Assembly (NCBI GenBank): GCA_945859605.1 | Contig: OX243812.1 | Location: 44,612,509 to 44,676,508, forward strand | DNA from: Lumbricus rubellus | Taxonomy: Eukaryota > Annelida > Clitellata > Crassiclitellata > Lumbricidae | DNA length: 64,000 nt | Direction: 5' to 3' | Shown: positions 35,401-49,400 of the stretch, piece after piece | How positions within the stretch are numbered: position 1 is the stretch's first letter | How the letters are laid out: each line of letters opens with the position of its first letter | Notes under the pieces: generated by a model | What the model was told of the DNA's origin: nothing | The model's input: the letters and a program-made list of their open reading frames with translations, nothing else | Database searches by the model: none | Program-made: the position numbers and the translations under genes

Positions 35401-37114
35401 TTAGTCCATCTCGTCATGCATGTCTGCACATCGGGCAACACGGCATGTCCTCCACCACTTGTCCCTTTTCTTGATGAGTGATTTTGTTGCGTTGTTTCTG
35501 GTGTGCATGTTTCTTTTATTCGGGTGGGCTGCATTTTGTCCACTACCATTTTGTCCGTACATCACTGCTTGACTGATTCATCAATGATTCGCTGATTCAT
35601 TTCGTCCCATACTTTCACAATTCGACGACACAACTCGTTGACATCACAACATTTTTATTTGAGATCTGTAGACATTTTCTTGCATGACACTGCATATCTT
35701 ATAGTCTACTGGATTTAAATCAGAGCGTTTTGTGGCTTCAAAGTTGGCGGGATGAAATCAGTAGTTTCGGTATCCAGTAATGCAACAGTCTCTCGAGCTC
35801 TGTGTGCAGGAGCGCTATTCAGCTGGAAGATGAAATAACTTACTCCGTAATGTCACATATGTCTGACAAAAATTCTAGTATTAGTAGAACATCTCTGTAA
35901 TATTGTCCATTGGCTCAACACCAGGTTCGATAAAATAGATATGTTCGTACGACCAAGTGCAGAGACCCCCCTCCCACCCCCCCCCCCCCCCCCCGACAGA
36001 TGCCATTAGGATTTGCTGAAAGTTGGTCAATTCTGCTAAATATAATTTGCCGGAACGTCCCTGTTTCGTGTACCTGCAGATACGTAAACACGATCATTTT
36101 GGTTGCTACTGGGTGCTGCTACAGTAAACAATTTCTCATCAGGAGGCCAAACCAGATGAAATTGACTAAGTTTGCACGATATCATAGATGTAAAAAATGA
36201 TGGAAAACAGAATAAAAAACGGAAAAATGTCGTTTCATTAAAAAAAAGGTAGGCTGAAAACATAAGAAATATCAAAAAAATCAGATCAAGGAAAATAATA
36301 ACAGACAGTAAATAAATAGATTAAGTTACATAACAATAAAAACAGATAAAACGATGGGAAAAAATAAAAATGACATAAATAAAATTTATTTAAAATTTCA
36401 TTAAACAACTATGCATGATACAACCTCAGTGGCTGACGAGAACATTGGAATCTTGATTGTTTGTCGAGATAGTCGTGACATCATTGGTTTTGTCATTCGC
36501 ATTGCGTCATTATAGCTTTGAATGTGAAATAATTTATGTAGCACTTGGCTAGAGCATCAAGGGTCATTATTCTTGAATTTCATTAAAATTGATGGTCATC
36601 AACATGAGTTATGTTGACTTATGTAGGGTAACTTTTTTATGAATCACCGACGTTCACCGTGTATGCATAAAATAAGTTATCTTAGATCATTCTTTGTGTA
36701 ATTAATTTAATTTTCTATACTCATCATAAGGTAAATTCAATGGACATGGACAAGAACAATCCTAGGCATATATTCCCTTTGATCAATTGCTTTTTGTACT
36801 TGATAGCAGCTTTATTACCAAATAAGCGAATGTAATAATAATAATGTAGTTGCAATGCTGAAGACGTTGTTGTTTTAAGAGAAATTCAGTGGAAGTTGAT
36901 GCGCTGAAGTCTGTGATTTCGAATCGAGATAGACAGATCTCTCAGCTGGAAGGTGATGTGAGGCGATTGGAGAAAGAATTGGCATCTGTCTTAGCAAAGT
37001 TTACTGCACAGTTTCACCAGTGCCCATCCTCCTCATCAGCTCAACGAGAGATGGAGTCTATGCCGTCGTTATTATCATCTGGAATTTCTCAGCAGATGCA
37101 TCAGCATCTACCAC

Positions 37115-37163
<49 letters not shown>

Positions 37164-40100
37164 CGATGTGACTGCTAAGGCATCAGTATGATTTTCTGTT
37201 TCATTATTCACTAGTATAAATGACCTTGTTATGGACTTTGTTTTGACTTGGTTGACAAGATTACCACTCCAATGGCATAAGATTGTTGGTTTCTGCACGT
37301 GTTGGCCATGACATGACTTATATTTTTCAGCGTTTGACTTTAACTAGCCCCGGCCACTTTTTGATGAACATGCTTAATTTGTAAAAACAGCACAAGGATG
37401 AGGCATCTGTATACTTTAAAAACAGCACAAGGATGAGGCATCTGTATAATGGTTCTGAATAAAAAAAACTCTCAAGTTCAGTGCAATTATGTCATGTTAT
37501 TATGCTTTATTACTGGTTCTTTCATTCTCACTTTCACATCTAACTAGAAATGCATTTCTGATTTGACATTTAAATTCTTTTTCATAAAAACGACCATTTC
37601 ACAACTTTTGAGCATAGTACATGATGCATTTCAGTGTGAAGCTTTAATTTGCCAGTTGCAAAACATGTAAATAACTTTGACAAGCTTGCGCTGAAGTGGA
37701 CTCTTGCATGCACCACCTCCACTGTGTCTCCCATGCCATCACAGACTTCTTAAACATGCGACTGAACTCTATTATGAACTGAAAGGCTCTAATGAATGTG
37801 TTGCCATCATCGTCATCTGTATCTCTACTGATATAAGCTTACTGTAGTTCTACAATTAGTGTAGTGCATAGACTCCTTGAACTCTTAGACCAGGCAGATA
37901 CTGTACAAGTATCGTGTATCAATTGAAACTTGCTAACTCAGCCAATTTTACTGCTGTAACTCCCTTTCACCATAAATAATGCAATTTATTCTAGATGCAG
38001 TGATATTGCAATATACGTAAAAGTATGCCTAGTTGGTAGATTGCTGTTGTCAGCATCTTGTTCATCGAGTCCTTCGTTCGGCTGCTCGCCTCATTGGCCG
38101 CATTCCTAAATATGCCCCCGTCTCTGCTTATTTTCGTGATGTTCTTCACTGGCTCCCTGTTTCACAGCGCATCTCCTACCGAGTTGCTGCACTTGTCTGG
38201 CGATGCCTTATTGATTGTGCTCCATAATACCTGTCTAACCTTTGTCGACCTGTCTCCGACCTTGCAGCCCGTCGAGCTCTTCGCTCTGTGACAACGGGGG
38301 AGCTTTTGGTTCCTCGAGCTCGCACTTCTACAAGACAGTGCCGAGCCTTTTCTACTGTGGGTCCCGCTATCTGGAATGGCCTCCCACTAAACTTGCGACT
38401 TATGCTTAGACTAAATTCACCTGCGTTTTATAAGTCGCTCAAAACCTATTATTTTAGCTGTGGCTGGGCTGGGAGCGCCTCTGAGTAGGTTTCTCGAAGA
38501 GACACTGTATAAATTCTCGAAATGAATGAATGAGTGAATGAATGTTTACTTATTACTATATTTCTGGTCTTGATTTTGGTTTTTAGGATGAATCGGCTGA
38601 CAGTAATCAAGATGCTGAAATGAAAGTTTCATGTGGAGCAACAGAGACTCCAGGTACTACCTAGTAGAGGCGCTTTATAAATGTTTTAATACAATACATT
38701 GTCTGACCCATTATCTGTGGGTTGGTTGATTGAGTTTGCCTTTGGGGACCACTGCCTTAGAACTGCTCGCTTTCACTTCATATCTGTAGGGAATTTTACT
38801 TACTTGGTAGGCCAACACATACTTGTAGACGTATTTACTAAGCAAATGTCTGCATATAGTAACATTCAATTAGTTAGGAGCTCAGCTTCCTAGACTATTT
38901 ATTTCTGCATTTATGTATCACTAGTAATATATAAGGTGTTAGGTGCTTGACTCTGATGGTGCTTTAGAAGTTTGGCATTTTTACAATCACAATCAATGAA
39001 GGTGCATCGTATCAAAGCTAAATTTGGTCAGTACACAGAAGGTCAGTCCATGGGTAGACAGCTTCTGGTGTATAAGTGTTGCTTTTGGTAACAAAAGCTA
39101 TAATGAAAACAGTTGTTTAACAAAATTGAAGGCTGTTGTTAACTGAAGCTAAGATTTTGATGGTGCTAAAGAAAAAAACATGATAAAATAAAAACTGAAA
39201 CTCATTAAACTTACCAGAAACGATGACTGAATTAAAACAATGGAAACTAATAATGGTGAAAACATGTAAAAGAAATCTTAAATGGAGATGTTCACATAAT
39301 GTGTTATCCATGAAAATTGCATGATGTTCTTTTCGCATGTTATATTCGGCTGTTCATTCGATAATCTTCTAATCTTTGGAATTTTATTAAGTCTTCAGAA
39401 AACTTAACAAGAGATATTTAACACATTAATCAGTAAAAGGACAGTATGTCATGTAGGATTCTTGGCTTGTTGCCATAATTAATTATAAGAGAAATGGTTG
39501 CTATTGCCTATTTGCAGTAATTTGATGGACACTGTTGACATCGACTCTGTAAAGGCTTGTGATCGATCATCCATTCGTACTATGACTTGTTACCATACTG
39601 TGGTTTACAAAGTTCCTAGATTATTTATTGGCAGTTTGAATTACTAATAAACACGAATTGATATGTTGCCAAGTAGTAAGTAGAGTTAAAGAGTTTAATG
39701 AGAAAAAACATCATGCTAAATCTAGTGTTGTATAAAAATTATATCATCCTAATGATGAAAGTTTTTCTGTGGCAGGGATTGTGCGGTTATGGACCCGTGG
39801 GCAATGGGCATAGGTGGTGGAAGGAAGCTTTCACCGGTGGGAGCAGGTCATGCAGCATATGCCCGCTCCCCCCTCCCCATCCACCAGGACAGCTGCAGTG
39901 AAGAGCTTAGAATCTGTCATAGCACACAGTTGCTCAAAAGAGGAAGTTTCTCAGGGAGGAACTGGAAGAACTGGATTCAAATAAGGCTGTGCATGAAAGT
40001 GGAACAACAGTGCCACTAAGGTTAACAATACAATGGGAAGGGAAAGACTGCAGTCATTGTCAGCCAAACATGATCTTTGTTTGTACAAACTGTAACTTCT

Positions 40101-43100
40101 TCATCTTCATTATAACCATCTTTGCATTTTTCAGCCTCTTGCTAATTTGTTTTTACTGTGGCCATTGTGTTTTGCCCCTTCTGCAAAAATGCCTGCAGGC
40201 GCACCCATGTAAAGAGGATCATGCTCTGAACTCTGAGCAACAATTATTTAAATTGAAGGCCTGTAGATGCAAACTGTCAATAAATACTCTGTGATGTCTT
40301 TGGTCAGCTTTAACCATTTACTGACCAAATTGTAGTAAATGGTATGGGAAATCCCATACCCTTGGTCAGTAAAGGGCTAAGGGTGAATTTAGCAAGTTGG
40401 ATGATAGGCGAGTTTGCATTTGATTCAGAACTCCCATTAAAAGTTAGACAGGCCAGTGCATTGAGCAGTCAGCAGACTAGAGTTACTTTAAAAGACATAA
40501 TCAATAGTTTTATACAATAGAGATAAATCAGGATTGCATACAACTAGGAATACTCGCACATTGCTACTGACTGCATTCATAATGTGAAAAATTATGCATT
40601 ATATTTTTGTCTTTGCAAAAATGTGATAGGAGTCTTAAGCATCATACTTACTTGCTGCTTATGTCATCCACAAATTCAATTCAATTCATTTATTGTAACC
40701 ATCAACCATAAACAATAGTCATAGTACAAGATGCTTCACATAATCAGATGGCAACAAGGAAGGAAGGCCCTAAGGAATGAATGTTCCACTAACAGGGACA
40801 CCTATTTGCATGTGCAATTTGAACTGATGGCTAAATAAAGTTAACCTTTAACTTTGGGCTTGATACAAAAGTAGAATTAGAACAGAACAGTTGAAAAAGT
40901 ACATTGTAGAGGAACAAGGAAAGAGAAACAAAAAAAGAGAAAGTGCGATAACAGTGAGCTTTAGAAACACAATATTGATGATCAATGTTAACTAAACCAA
41001 CTAAGACAGAGCAAAAGCTTCTAGATGAAATAATCAATTTCGAAAGCTTTAATAAAGTGAAACTTGTTTCGTTCTGGAAACCTTCTGGTTCAGAGTTTAT
41101 TGTATCTTATAACGATGAAACATTACTGTTGTTTTGCTTTAATTAATTTCTGCTAGAAAATGAACCTCGGCTGATCATGGAAAGTTCTGCATCGACAGGA
41201 TCTAATGATTTGCTGGAAATTATATCAGAGGTGAGTATAATTTGTCTCAAACTAAGTAGACTTTTCTGTGTTGCAAGTATCTAATGCTAAAGGTCTGGAT
41301 CCATTAGAGATTGGTGGCTGCATGCATGTTCATGTATGCTAATGTTTCTAATGCAAACTCAGCTTTACTAGATCAGTCTTCTTAAAGGGCTCATCTTAAG
41401 GCAGAATCGTAAGTGTATCAAAGCTGAGGTAGAATTTCAAAAACTTAGCAAAAGCATTTTCCTTTTCACAACTAATATTTTATGATGGTGCAAATGTGAA
41501 AGAAACCAAGATTCAAAGTTTAAAATTGCACTTTGGATAATTGGTATCAAGCATGCATGTAAGCCAAAAAGGTTCAACAAACTGCTATAGCCAATGTGAA
41601 TTCTTATGCATGTGTTTTTGTGTCCATCATTATTAATAATATAGTTTTGCTAATATAATGTGCTTCAGTATGCATTGCTGTGCTCTATGTTTGTTTTATC
41701 TGCGAGATTGTTCCCAGGCGACAGTATATCTAGGCTGAGCTGCTGTTAATGTTAAATCAACTGCAGTGCATGCCTGCTTCCGCTCATAATTAAACAGTAT
41801 GCCGTCACAAGTGATCTGTTTGCGCATGGCACACATGTGCAGGTTGTTGTAGGAGGTAGATGCCGAGAAATCAGTTTCCGTGTCTGCAGTTAGCATTGTG
41901 ATTCTGTTTTGCAGTCACATTGGTTATTGGTTTTTTCAAGTGGTCAGACAATATACTCTGTGTTGGAACAGAACACTTCCTTGAAGTCATTTCATACCTG
42001 TTGGTCTTATCTGGTGGCTTTCCATCAAAAATTGCTCATTTGTTGCACCTGTCACAGTATTTCTGTGTTCTTGTGTGTGCTGGTCCATAGTGCTTCTCAC
42101 TGATCGTCTGTTTGCATATAGTGTCCTTCGTAGCTTCAGACTGCAGAACATTAAGGGCAAAAATGAGGAGACAGCAATGAACTGAGTTAACAGTTCGATT
42201 GTTTATTATGAAGTCAACATTTCTTACTTTTCTGATATTTCTCAGCCAACATCAAAACAAATGTTTACAGTGAGAGATTGTCAATCTCATCTTATGTACA
42301 GGATATTTTCGTTTTCACGCAACATATATTGAGAATAAAGTGCCGAAGAACATCACTAAAAATGGAATAATACCTGGAGTCTCTGTTGCTCTATATGAAA
42401 CTTTCAATTCAGCTTTTGAAAATATTTTACTTAGTTGTTCTTAGAACTTCAATCTTATTGACTGGAAGTATATGCATAAGAGAAAGGATTTAGGGAGTTT
42501 CTTCACTTCTGATCTGCTATATTGCTCGACCATCAATGGCGGAAAGTCCTCGACGGCGATATGTCCGGTCGAAGGTATTTGTGCCAAGTGTTGGTCTCAG
42601 CAGAGATGACTATGTAGGTGTAGAGTCAACTGAATTTAAGGGTAGTCGTCGCACGAAGGGATCGACACAGACAGTTACGGCACGTCAAATACAGATCCTG
42701 AATTTGATGCATGCTTATCTGCCAACTGTGCATCTTAAAGCAAAATACAGCTCAAAGGTAGGTTTGCTGAACAAATTATTGTTCAGTTTTCTTTTTGAAA
42801 CTATGACGTAGTTTTTTTAAAGTTATTTATCAGAAGTTGTAATTTTTCATCTCTAAGTAAAGTGAACTAAATTTCTATAATGACTTTTCTGTAAAGTTCA
42901 TAGATGATTTGCGTGCATGTTCATTGTCTGTTTATTTGAATTGTGGAAATATTGGGTTCCAAAGATGCAGATTGTAATATAATTATGGTTGATAAAACTG
43001 AAATCAGTTATTTAATGTGACTCTTCTAATCTTGTGTTGTCATTAGTTCATTTCTCTCAAAATTTGCTCTGAAAAACTATTTTTGATTACCCTGTTCTCA

Positions 43101-43298
43101 GTGTCAAGTATATGCTGTGAGTTTCATCCATAACCTTTGTCAAGCAGAAAACGTGATCTCAGCCTGCTTTCATGCGCTGTATTGATTTTGTCTGCCATGT
43201 GACTTTTTAGAATTGAATACAAGTGAGCTCTACTTGGTAAATAAAGAAAACTGGTGTCTGAGAAAAGCTGTATATGTGATCTGATTTAAGGACTTGTG

Positions 43299-43339
<41 letters not shown>

Positions 43340-43409
43340 TTTAATTAACATCAGGATGGTAAGTGACAACATGTTTAGAAAAGTAGTTTTAAAAATCACA
43401 TTATAATAT

Positions 43410-43443
<34 letters not shown>

Positions 43444-46400
43444 GTACCGGTATATGCATACTTAAATGATGTGTGATTCTGTATATATATATATATATTT
43501 TATATATATATATATATATATATTCTGACTACTCATACTCCTAATATATATGCATATCTATATATATATATATGTATATATATTATATGTGTATGTTTGT
43601 ATGAATGTATCTCAATGCATGTGTGTTTTTTGTCACTTTTGAGCACATATTTATATAGCGCTTCTTAAGAAATTCATCAAAGTTGCTCCAGACCTTCTCA
43701 TAATGCAAATCCACAATCAAATAGAGCAGATGGTGAGATTAAGACCCACTTGATGAAGCGACTGTTGTTCAAGTGAAGCTGCTGTCTGTGACTGCTGCAC
43801 ATCTTCAGTTGAAATGAGGTCAACAGAAGAGTGACATCTTCAGTTGAAATGAGGTCAGCAGAAGAGTGACATCTTCAGTTGAAATGAGGTCAGCAGAAGA
43901 GTGACATCTTCAGTTGAAATGAGGTCAGCAGAAGAGTGACATCTTCAGTTGAAATGAGGTCAGCAGAAGAGTGACATCTTCAGTTGAAATGAGGTCAGCA
44001 GAAGAGTGACATCTTCAGTTGAAATGAGGTCAGCAGAAGAGTGACATCTTCAGTTGAAATGAGGTCAGCAGAAGAGTGACATCTTCAGTTGAAATGAGGT
44101 CAGCAGAAGAGTGACATCTTCAGTTGAAATGAGGTCAGCAGAAGAGTGACATCTTCAGTTGAAATGAGGTCAGCAGAAGAGTGACATCTTCAGTTGAAAT
44201 GAGGTCAGCAGAAGAGTGACATCTTCAGTTGAAATGAGGTCAGCAGAAGAGTGACATCTTCAGTTGAAATGAGGTCAGCAGAAGAGTGACATCTTCAGTT
44301 GAAATGAGGTCAGCAGAAGAGTGACATCTTCAGTTGAAATGAGGTCAGCAGAAGAGTGACATCTTCAGTTGAAATGAGGTCAGCAGAAAAGTGACATCTT
44401 CAGTTGAAATGAGGTCAGCAGAAGAGTGACATCTTCAGTTGAAATGAGGTCAGCAGAAGAGTGACATCTTCAGTTGAAATGAGGTCAGCAGAAGAGTGAC
44501 ATCTTCAGTTGAAATGAGGTCAGCAGAAGAGTGACATCTTCAGTTGAAATGAGGTCAGCAGAAGAGTGACATCTTCAGTTGAGTGGGTACAAAGTTAGCG
44601 TCTGATACCTTGGTAGTCTTCATGGATAATCCCCAACTGTGAATGAAGTGTCTGATTAATTTCTTCCAATAAAGCATCTTCTGCTCCCGTTTAGTCTAAC
44701 TAATAGTTAATTACAAGATTCAGACAAAGTAAATAACTGTTTTTTTCTAGCCACTTTGCTAATGCCGTTAGATGTTAACTGAATTTCAGGATGACAGGCG
44801 CTATTGTTGGTTTGCTTATTTGCATATTATATAAAGCAACATACACAACTTTCTAAGTAATGTTCTGTTATAGCTAATGCTGAAGATACTATGATAAAAC
44901 ACAATAAACACAATGTAGTATGAATGTATGCAACGCATGTGCGTACTTAGAATTATCAGGATGAACAAACAATATCTGAATTTACAGGGTACTTGCATTC
45001 AATTCGATGATTAAACTTTAAAAAATTTATAAATTTTAAGATATATTTTCTTCATTTGCATTGCATTGCAGTGAAAAAAATTTACAAATAATTTGCAAAT
45101 GCAGAAAATTTCAAAATCTGGAAATTACAAAAAAATGCTTTTCTTAAATTTTAGGTGGTTGGCCAATATTTATTTTTCTGCCTTTTGTTTTGAATTTGTG
45201 ATATGTGGCTTTGAGTGCAGGGCTATATGCAGCTTAGAGAGCATGTTTAAGTCTGGGATCAATCTTAGACGCAGTGAGTGTTCATTCCGATCACTTTTCT
45301 ATAAGTTATTTCGATCTGTGGACTTTCTCTTTCACTGAGATTACTTCTTTCTGTGAGTTGCCTTCTATTTCCAAAAAGAATGACTAGGAATGACCAGTCA
45401 TGGGATTTGTGCACCATTGAATCGCGTATTAAATGTTCATGCCAGTCTCCTCCAGGCATTCTTGGTCTATAAATATAATTATCATCTCAGAGTATTGTGA
45501 ATGTTGTTACATTAGAGTGCACAAAATAGAAGTATAGATGAATGTGTCATTGCAGTTAAAATGGAAATTTATTGTCTGAACTAAGAAACCTATTCTGACT
45601 GTCAATAGAACAGCTTAGGATGATAGAAAGGATTCTGTCTGCCAGGTGAAAAGAATTATTTCACTAGAATCAAAACACTTTATGCTTTTGCAAAGCAGAC
45701 TGATATGTCAAAGGTCTTCAAGTGTCTGCATAAGCTGCTGTTTACTCGGTTTCCTAACTACCTTCTGCATTGCTATGCATGTTTCATATCACAATGTATT
45801 ATGCACTGCACGTAAAAGCAGTGGCCAATATTAAGTATGTTATTGTGGCTGTTCAGTCGGTCACTACTTGACGCAGATATGGCCGATGCATCTGAAAGTC
45901 CACGTTTGCGTTGAGCACTTGAGAGCAACTCGTTGTTGCTGCTCTTTTCTGCCTGTGAACTGCTATAAACAAACATGGCTGCTATTGATCGACTAATAGG
46001 ATATGCAGACTTAAAATTTCTGGTAAACCTAGATTTGCCTAAATCTGTGAATGTCGTCTGTAGCAATAAGTCAAAATATGTAAGTGCTACACATAAGCTT
46101 CACATTGTTTTATACGTTACAATGCATTCTGATCTGCTAGCATTCGTTTTATACGTTACAATGCATTCTGATCTGATAGCATTCGTTTTATACGTTACAA
46201 TGCATTCTGATCTGATAGCATTTGTTTTATACGTTACAATGCATTCTGATCTGATAGCATTCGTTTTATACGTTACAATGCATTCTGATCTGATAGCATT
46301 CGTTTTATACGTTACAATGCATTCTCATCTGATAGCATTCGTTTTATACGTTACAATGCATTCTGATCTGATAGCATTCGTTTTATACGTTACAATGCAT

Positions 46401-49400
46401 TCTGATCTGATAGCATTCGTTTTATACGTTACAATGCATTCTGATCTGATAGCATTCGTTTTATACGTTACAATGCATTCTGATCTGATAGCATTTGGCT
46501 GGGTCTCGTTGACACTTCATAACATGATAATGTAAGTGTGAAGACATTCAAAGTGGCATTTGGATTGTTAAAGTCTAACCATTAAGCCCATCAACTGATT
46601 TGCTTATCTGCAGAAGAAATGCGTTAAGGTTAAGCAAACAGTTCTGAATTGAACTGTTGATTGGCTGATAGGACTCTATTGAATCTGTTAGATTTGTTTT
46701 GAGAGCAGGACCGTATCTAGCCTTCATGTATCTGCAGTACTCAACATAGAGGAAAAACACTTTACTTTTCTGAAGCCAGTTCTATTCAGAACTGTTTGCT
46801 TAACATTTATGCATTTCTGCTGCAGATAAGCAAATCAATTCTGAATAAAGCCGTTTCATAAAATTGTTCTAATTGGTAGAATTAGACTTGAGCTGTAGCT
46901 GTATTTTTGTGTTTATAGATGTTTTATGTTCAATGATTGGACATACATTTTTAAGGGATGCATTTCAATAAAAATTTAATATCGTTAATGACATAATTAA
47001 ATTTTTTAATTGCATTTTTTTATTGCATGTAGGAATGTGTGTCCCTTGGCAAAGACCTGCAGGCTATGTGAAAGGCAGGGCATAATCCTGAAAAGTAGCA
47101 ATATAAAACCAGCCATTATATTTCTCGTGATATGAAAAGTCCACAGCCTTGTCACTGATGTGATTTGCTTAACTCAGGCTTCAGAAAAGTAAAGTGTTGT
47201 TCTTCTATGTTGAGTACTGCAGGTGCTAACTACTTTAAAATCCCGGTTTTTGTGGATGTGTAGTACGGTCACCCCTAAGTAGTTGTCATTGGCCACAGAC
47301 GACCAGTCGTCTGCTGTTGTAGCTACAAAACGACAGAATATAGAGAGCATCTGACGAACCCAGTCTTTCTTCTGTTGGTACAGTTGATCAAAGATTTGAG
47401 CGCCAACTAGCATGCGGGAGGAAGTGTATAGTGTTAGCAGCAGTGATGCCTATTTTGTCCAGTAGGCCCATATCTGGTGTGAGGGAGTTGGCCATTCATA
47501 GCAATCCATTAGTGTATTGCAGGCTGTCTGTTCAGTTAGTATAGTTAAGATTTGTGTATTCTGTGATCTGCGTTCTTTGGAATTGTTTAAACTGCATGAT
47601 TGTACAGTGTAACCGGTTGCGGTCTGTCAACCGGATTGTTGATTTTTTAAATATTTTTTATTGTTATTATTATTACAACAATTATATTATAATTATTATT
47701 ATTATTGTTATTATTATTAGTAGTAGTATTAGTGTTAGTATTAGTATTATTAGTATTATTATGCAATGGTATTGGTCATGGCTCACATCTGGCCTGCTCC
47801 ATTGGCTGAGTCCTCTCCTGCAGTTGAGCATTGAGCATCCGTTTCGTCAAAAAAATTTTTATCGCTTAACATTTTAATCGCAAAAGATTTTAATGCGTTA
47901 ATGGCCGGCATTAATGTCAATTAACGTACACTGTCGTGCTGCCTTAATATTCTTTGCTAGATTTTATTTTCACATAAGCCAAGCTTTTATTTTCCATATA
48001 TGACAATCAATTCTTACAAATTTTACTGTTTTGGAATATTCAGGATATTTGTAAATCATTTTTCTCAAATATGCAGTTTCTGTAATCTTAAATTATGTCT
48101 TTGGTCATAGATTCAGTTGAGGTGATTTTTTGCCTATTTTGTTTTTCTATTGCGTGTTTACAAGCATTGCTATGTACTAGTTAAGAACTTTTCAGAAGCA
48201 GTCCTCACTAACCTAAATGATGTTCTGATGTTCTGAGAGAATGTTGAATTCATCGACTGCTGTGTGATTTTCACAAGGCAAGACATTTCATCCACAGACA
48301 GTTGCTCAGCGACATTGAACGATTGGCCACAGAAGCCCAGCCACAGTTGATCCAACTCCATCCACATAACACACATCTTACACACGTCTTACACCATCAT
48401 CCATCCATTCATCTTACACACGCATCTTACACACATCTTACACCATCATCCATTCATCTTACACACGCATCTTACACACATCTTACACCATCATCCATTC
48501 ATTTCACACACGCATCTTACACACATCTTACACCATCATCCATTCATCTTACACACACATCTTACACACATCTTACACCATCATCCATTCATCTTACACA
48601 CACATCTTACACACGTCTTACACCATCATCCATCCATTCATCTTACACACGCATCTTACACACATCTTACACCATCATCCATTCATCTTACACACGCATC
48701 TTACACACATCTTACACCATCATCCATTCATTTCACACACGCATCTTACACACATCTTACACCATCATCCATTCATCTTACACACACATCTTACACACAT
48801 CTTACACCATCATCCATTCATCTTACACACACATCTTACACACGTCTTACACCATCATCCATTCATCTTACACGCATCTTACACACGTCTTACACCATCA
48901 TCCATCCACTCATCTTAGTCGGTTTGTCATCCTCATCCCTTCACTGTTTGAAGACTCTCTTATTTTGTCTGGGCTGTCACGCTGAGAGAACTTATGACTC
49001 TGATTAGTACTGTAAGTGACACTTTATAAATTCTCATGTACAAGATGATACGAATCATACCAGTATGATACATAATCACATTGCACTGATTGAGGCATAT
49101 TCACTGTACAATGTACATGAATATGATCATCAAACCATGGATTCTCACTGCAATCAAAGGAGAACCTGCCCTTCTGGTTTTTGCTCTTCTATAAAATGCA
49201 TGTATAATAATTATGTGTGGAATATGCATCAAGGAACTTCATACACATGTTTCTAATTGTTTAACTGCCATAGGCCAGACATTCCAGGAGCCATGCTGAA
49301 TCACGTTAATAATATAGAATTTTGAAATAAATTCATTGATTTGCATTCTATCTTTTATTGATTGAGTCTGAAATATGAAGCGCACTTGTAAATGTACAAG

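Noticed and set aside
43803..44583. CRISPR-like regular repeats
   Set aside because: Direct tandem units with no unique spacers, in eukaryotic intron sequence.
48302..48985. 227-codon His/Thr/Ser frame
   Set aside because: It is the 45-bp minisatellite read in one frame.
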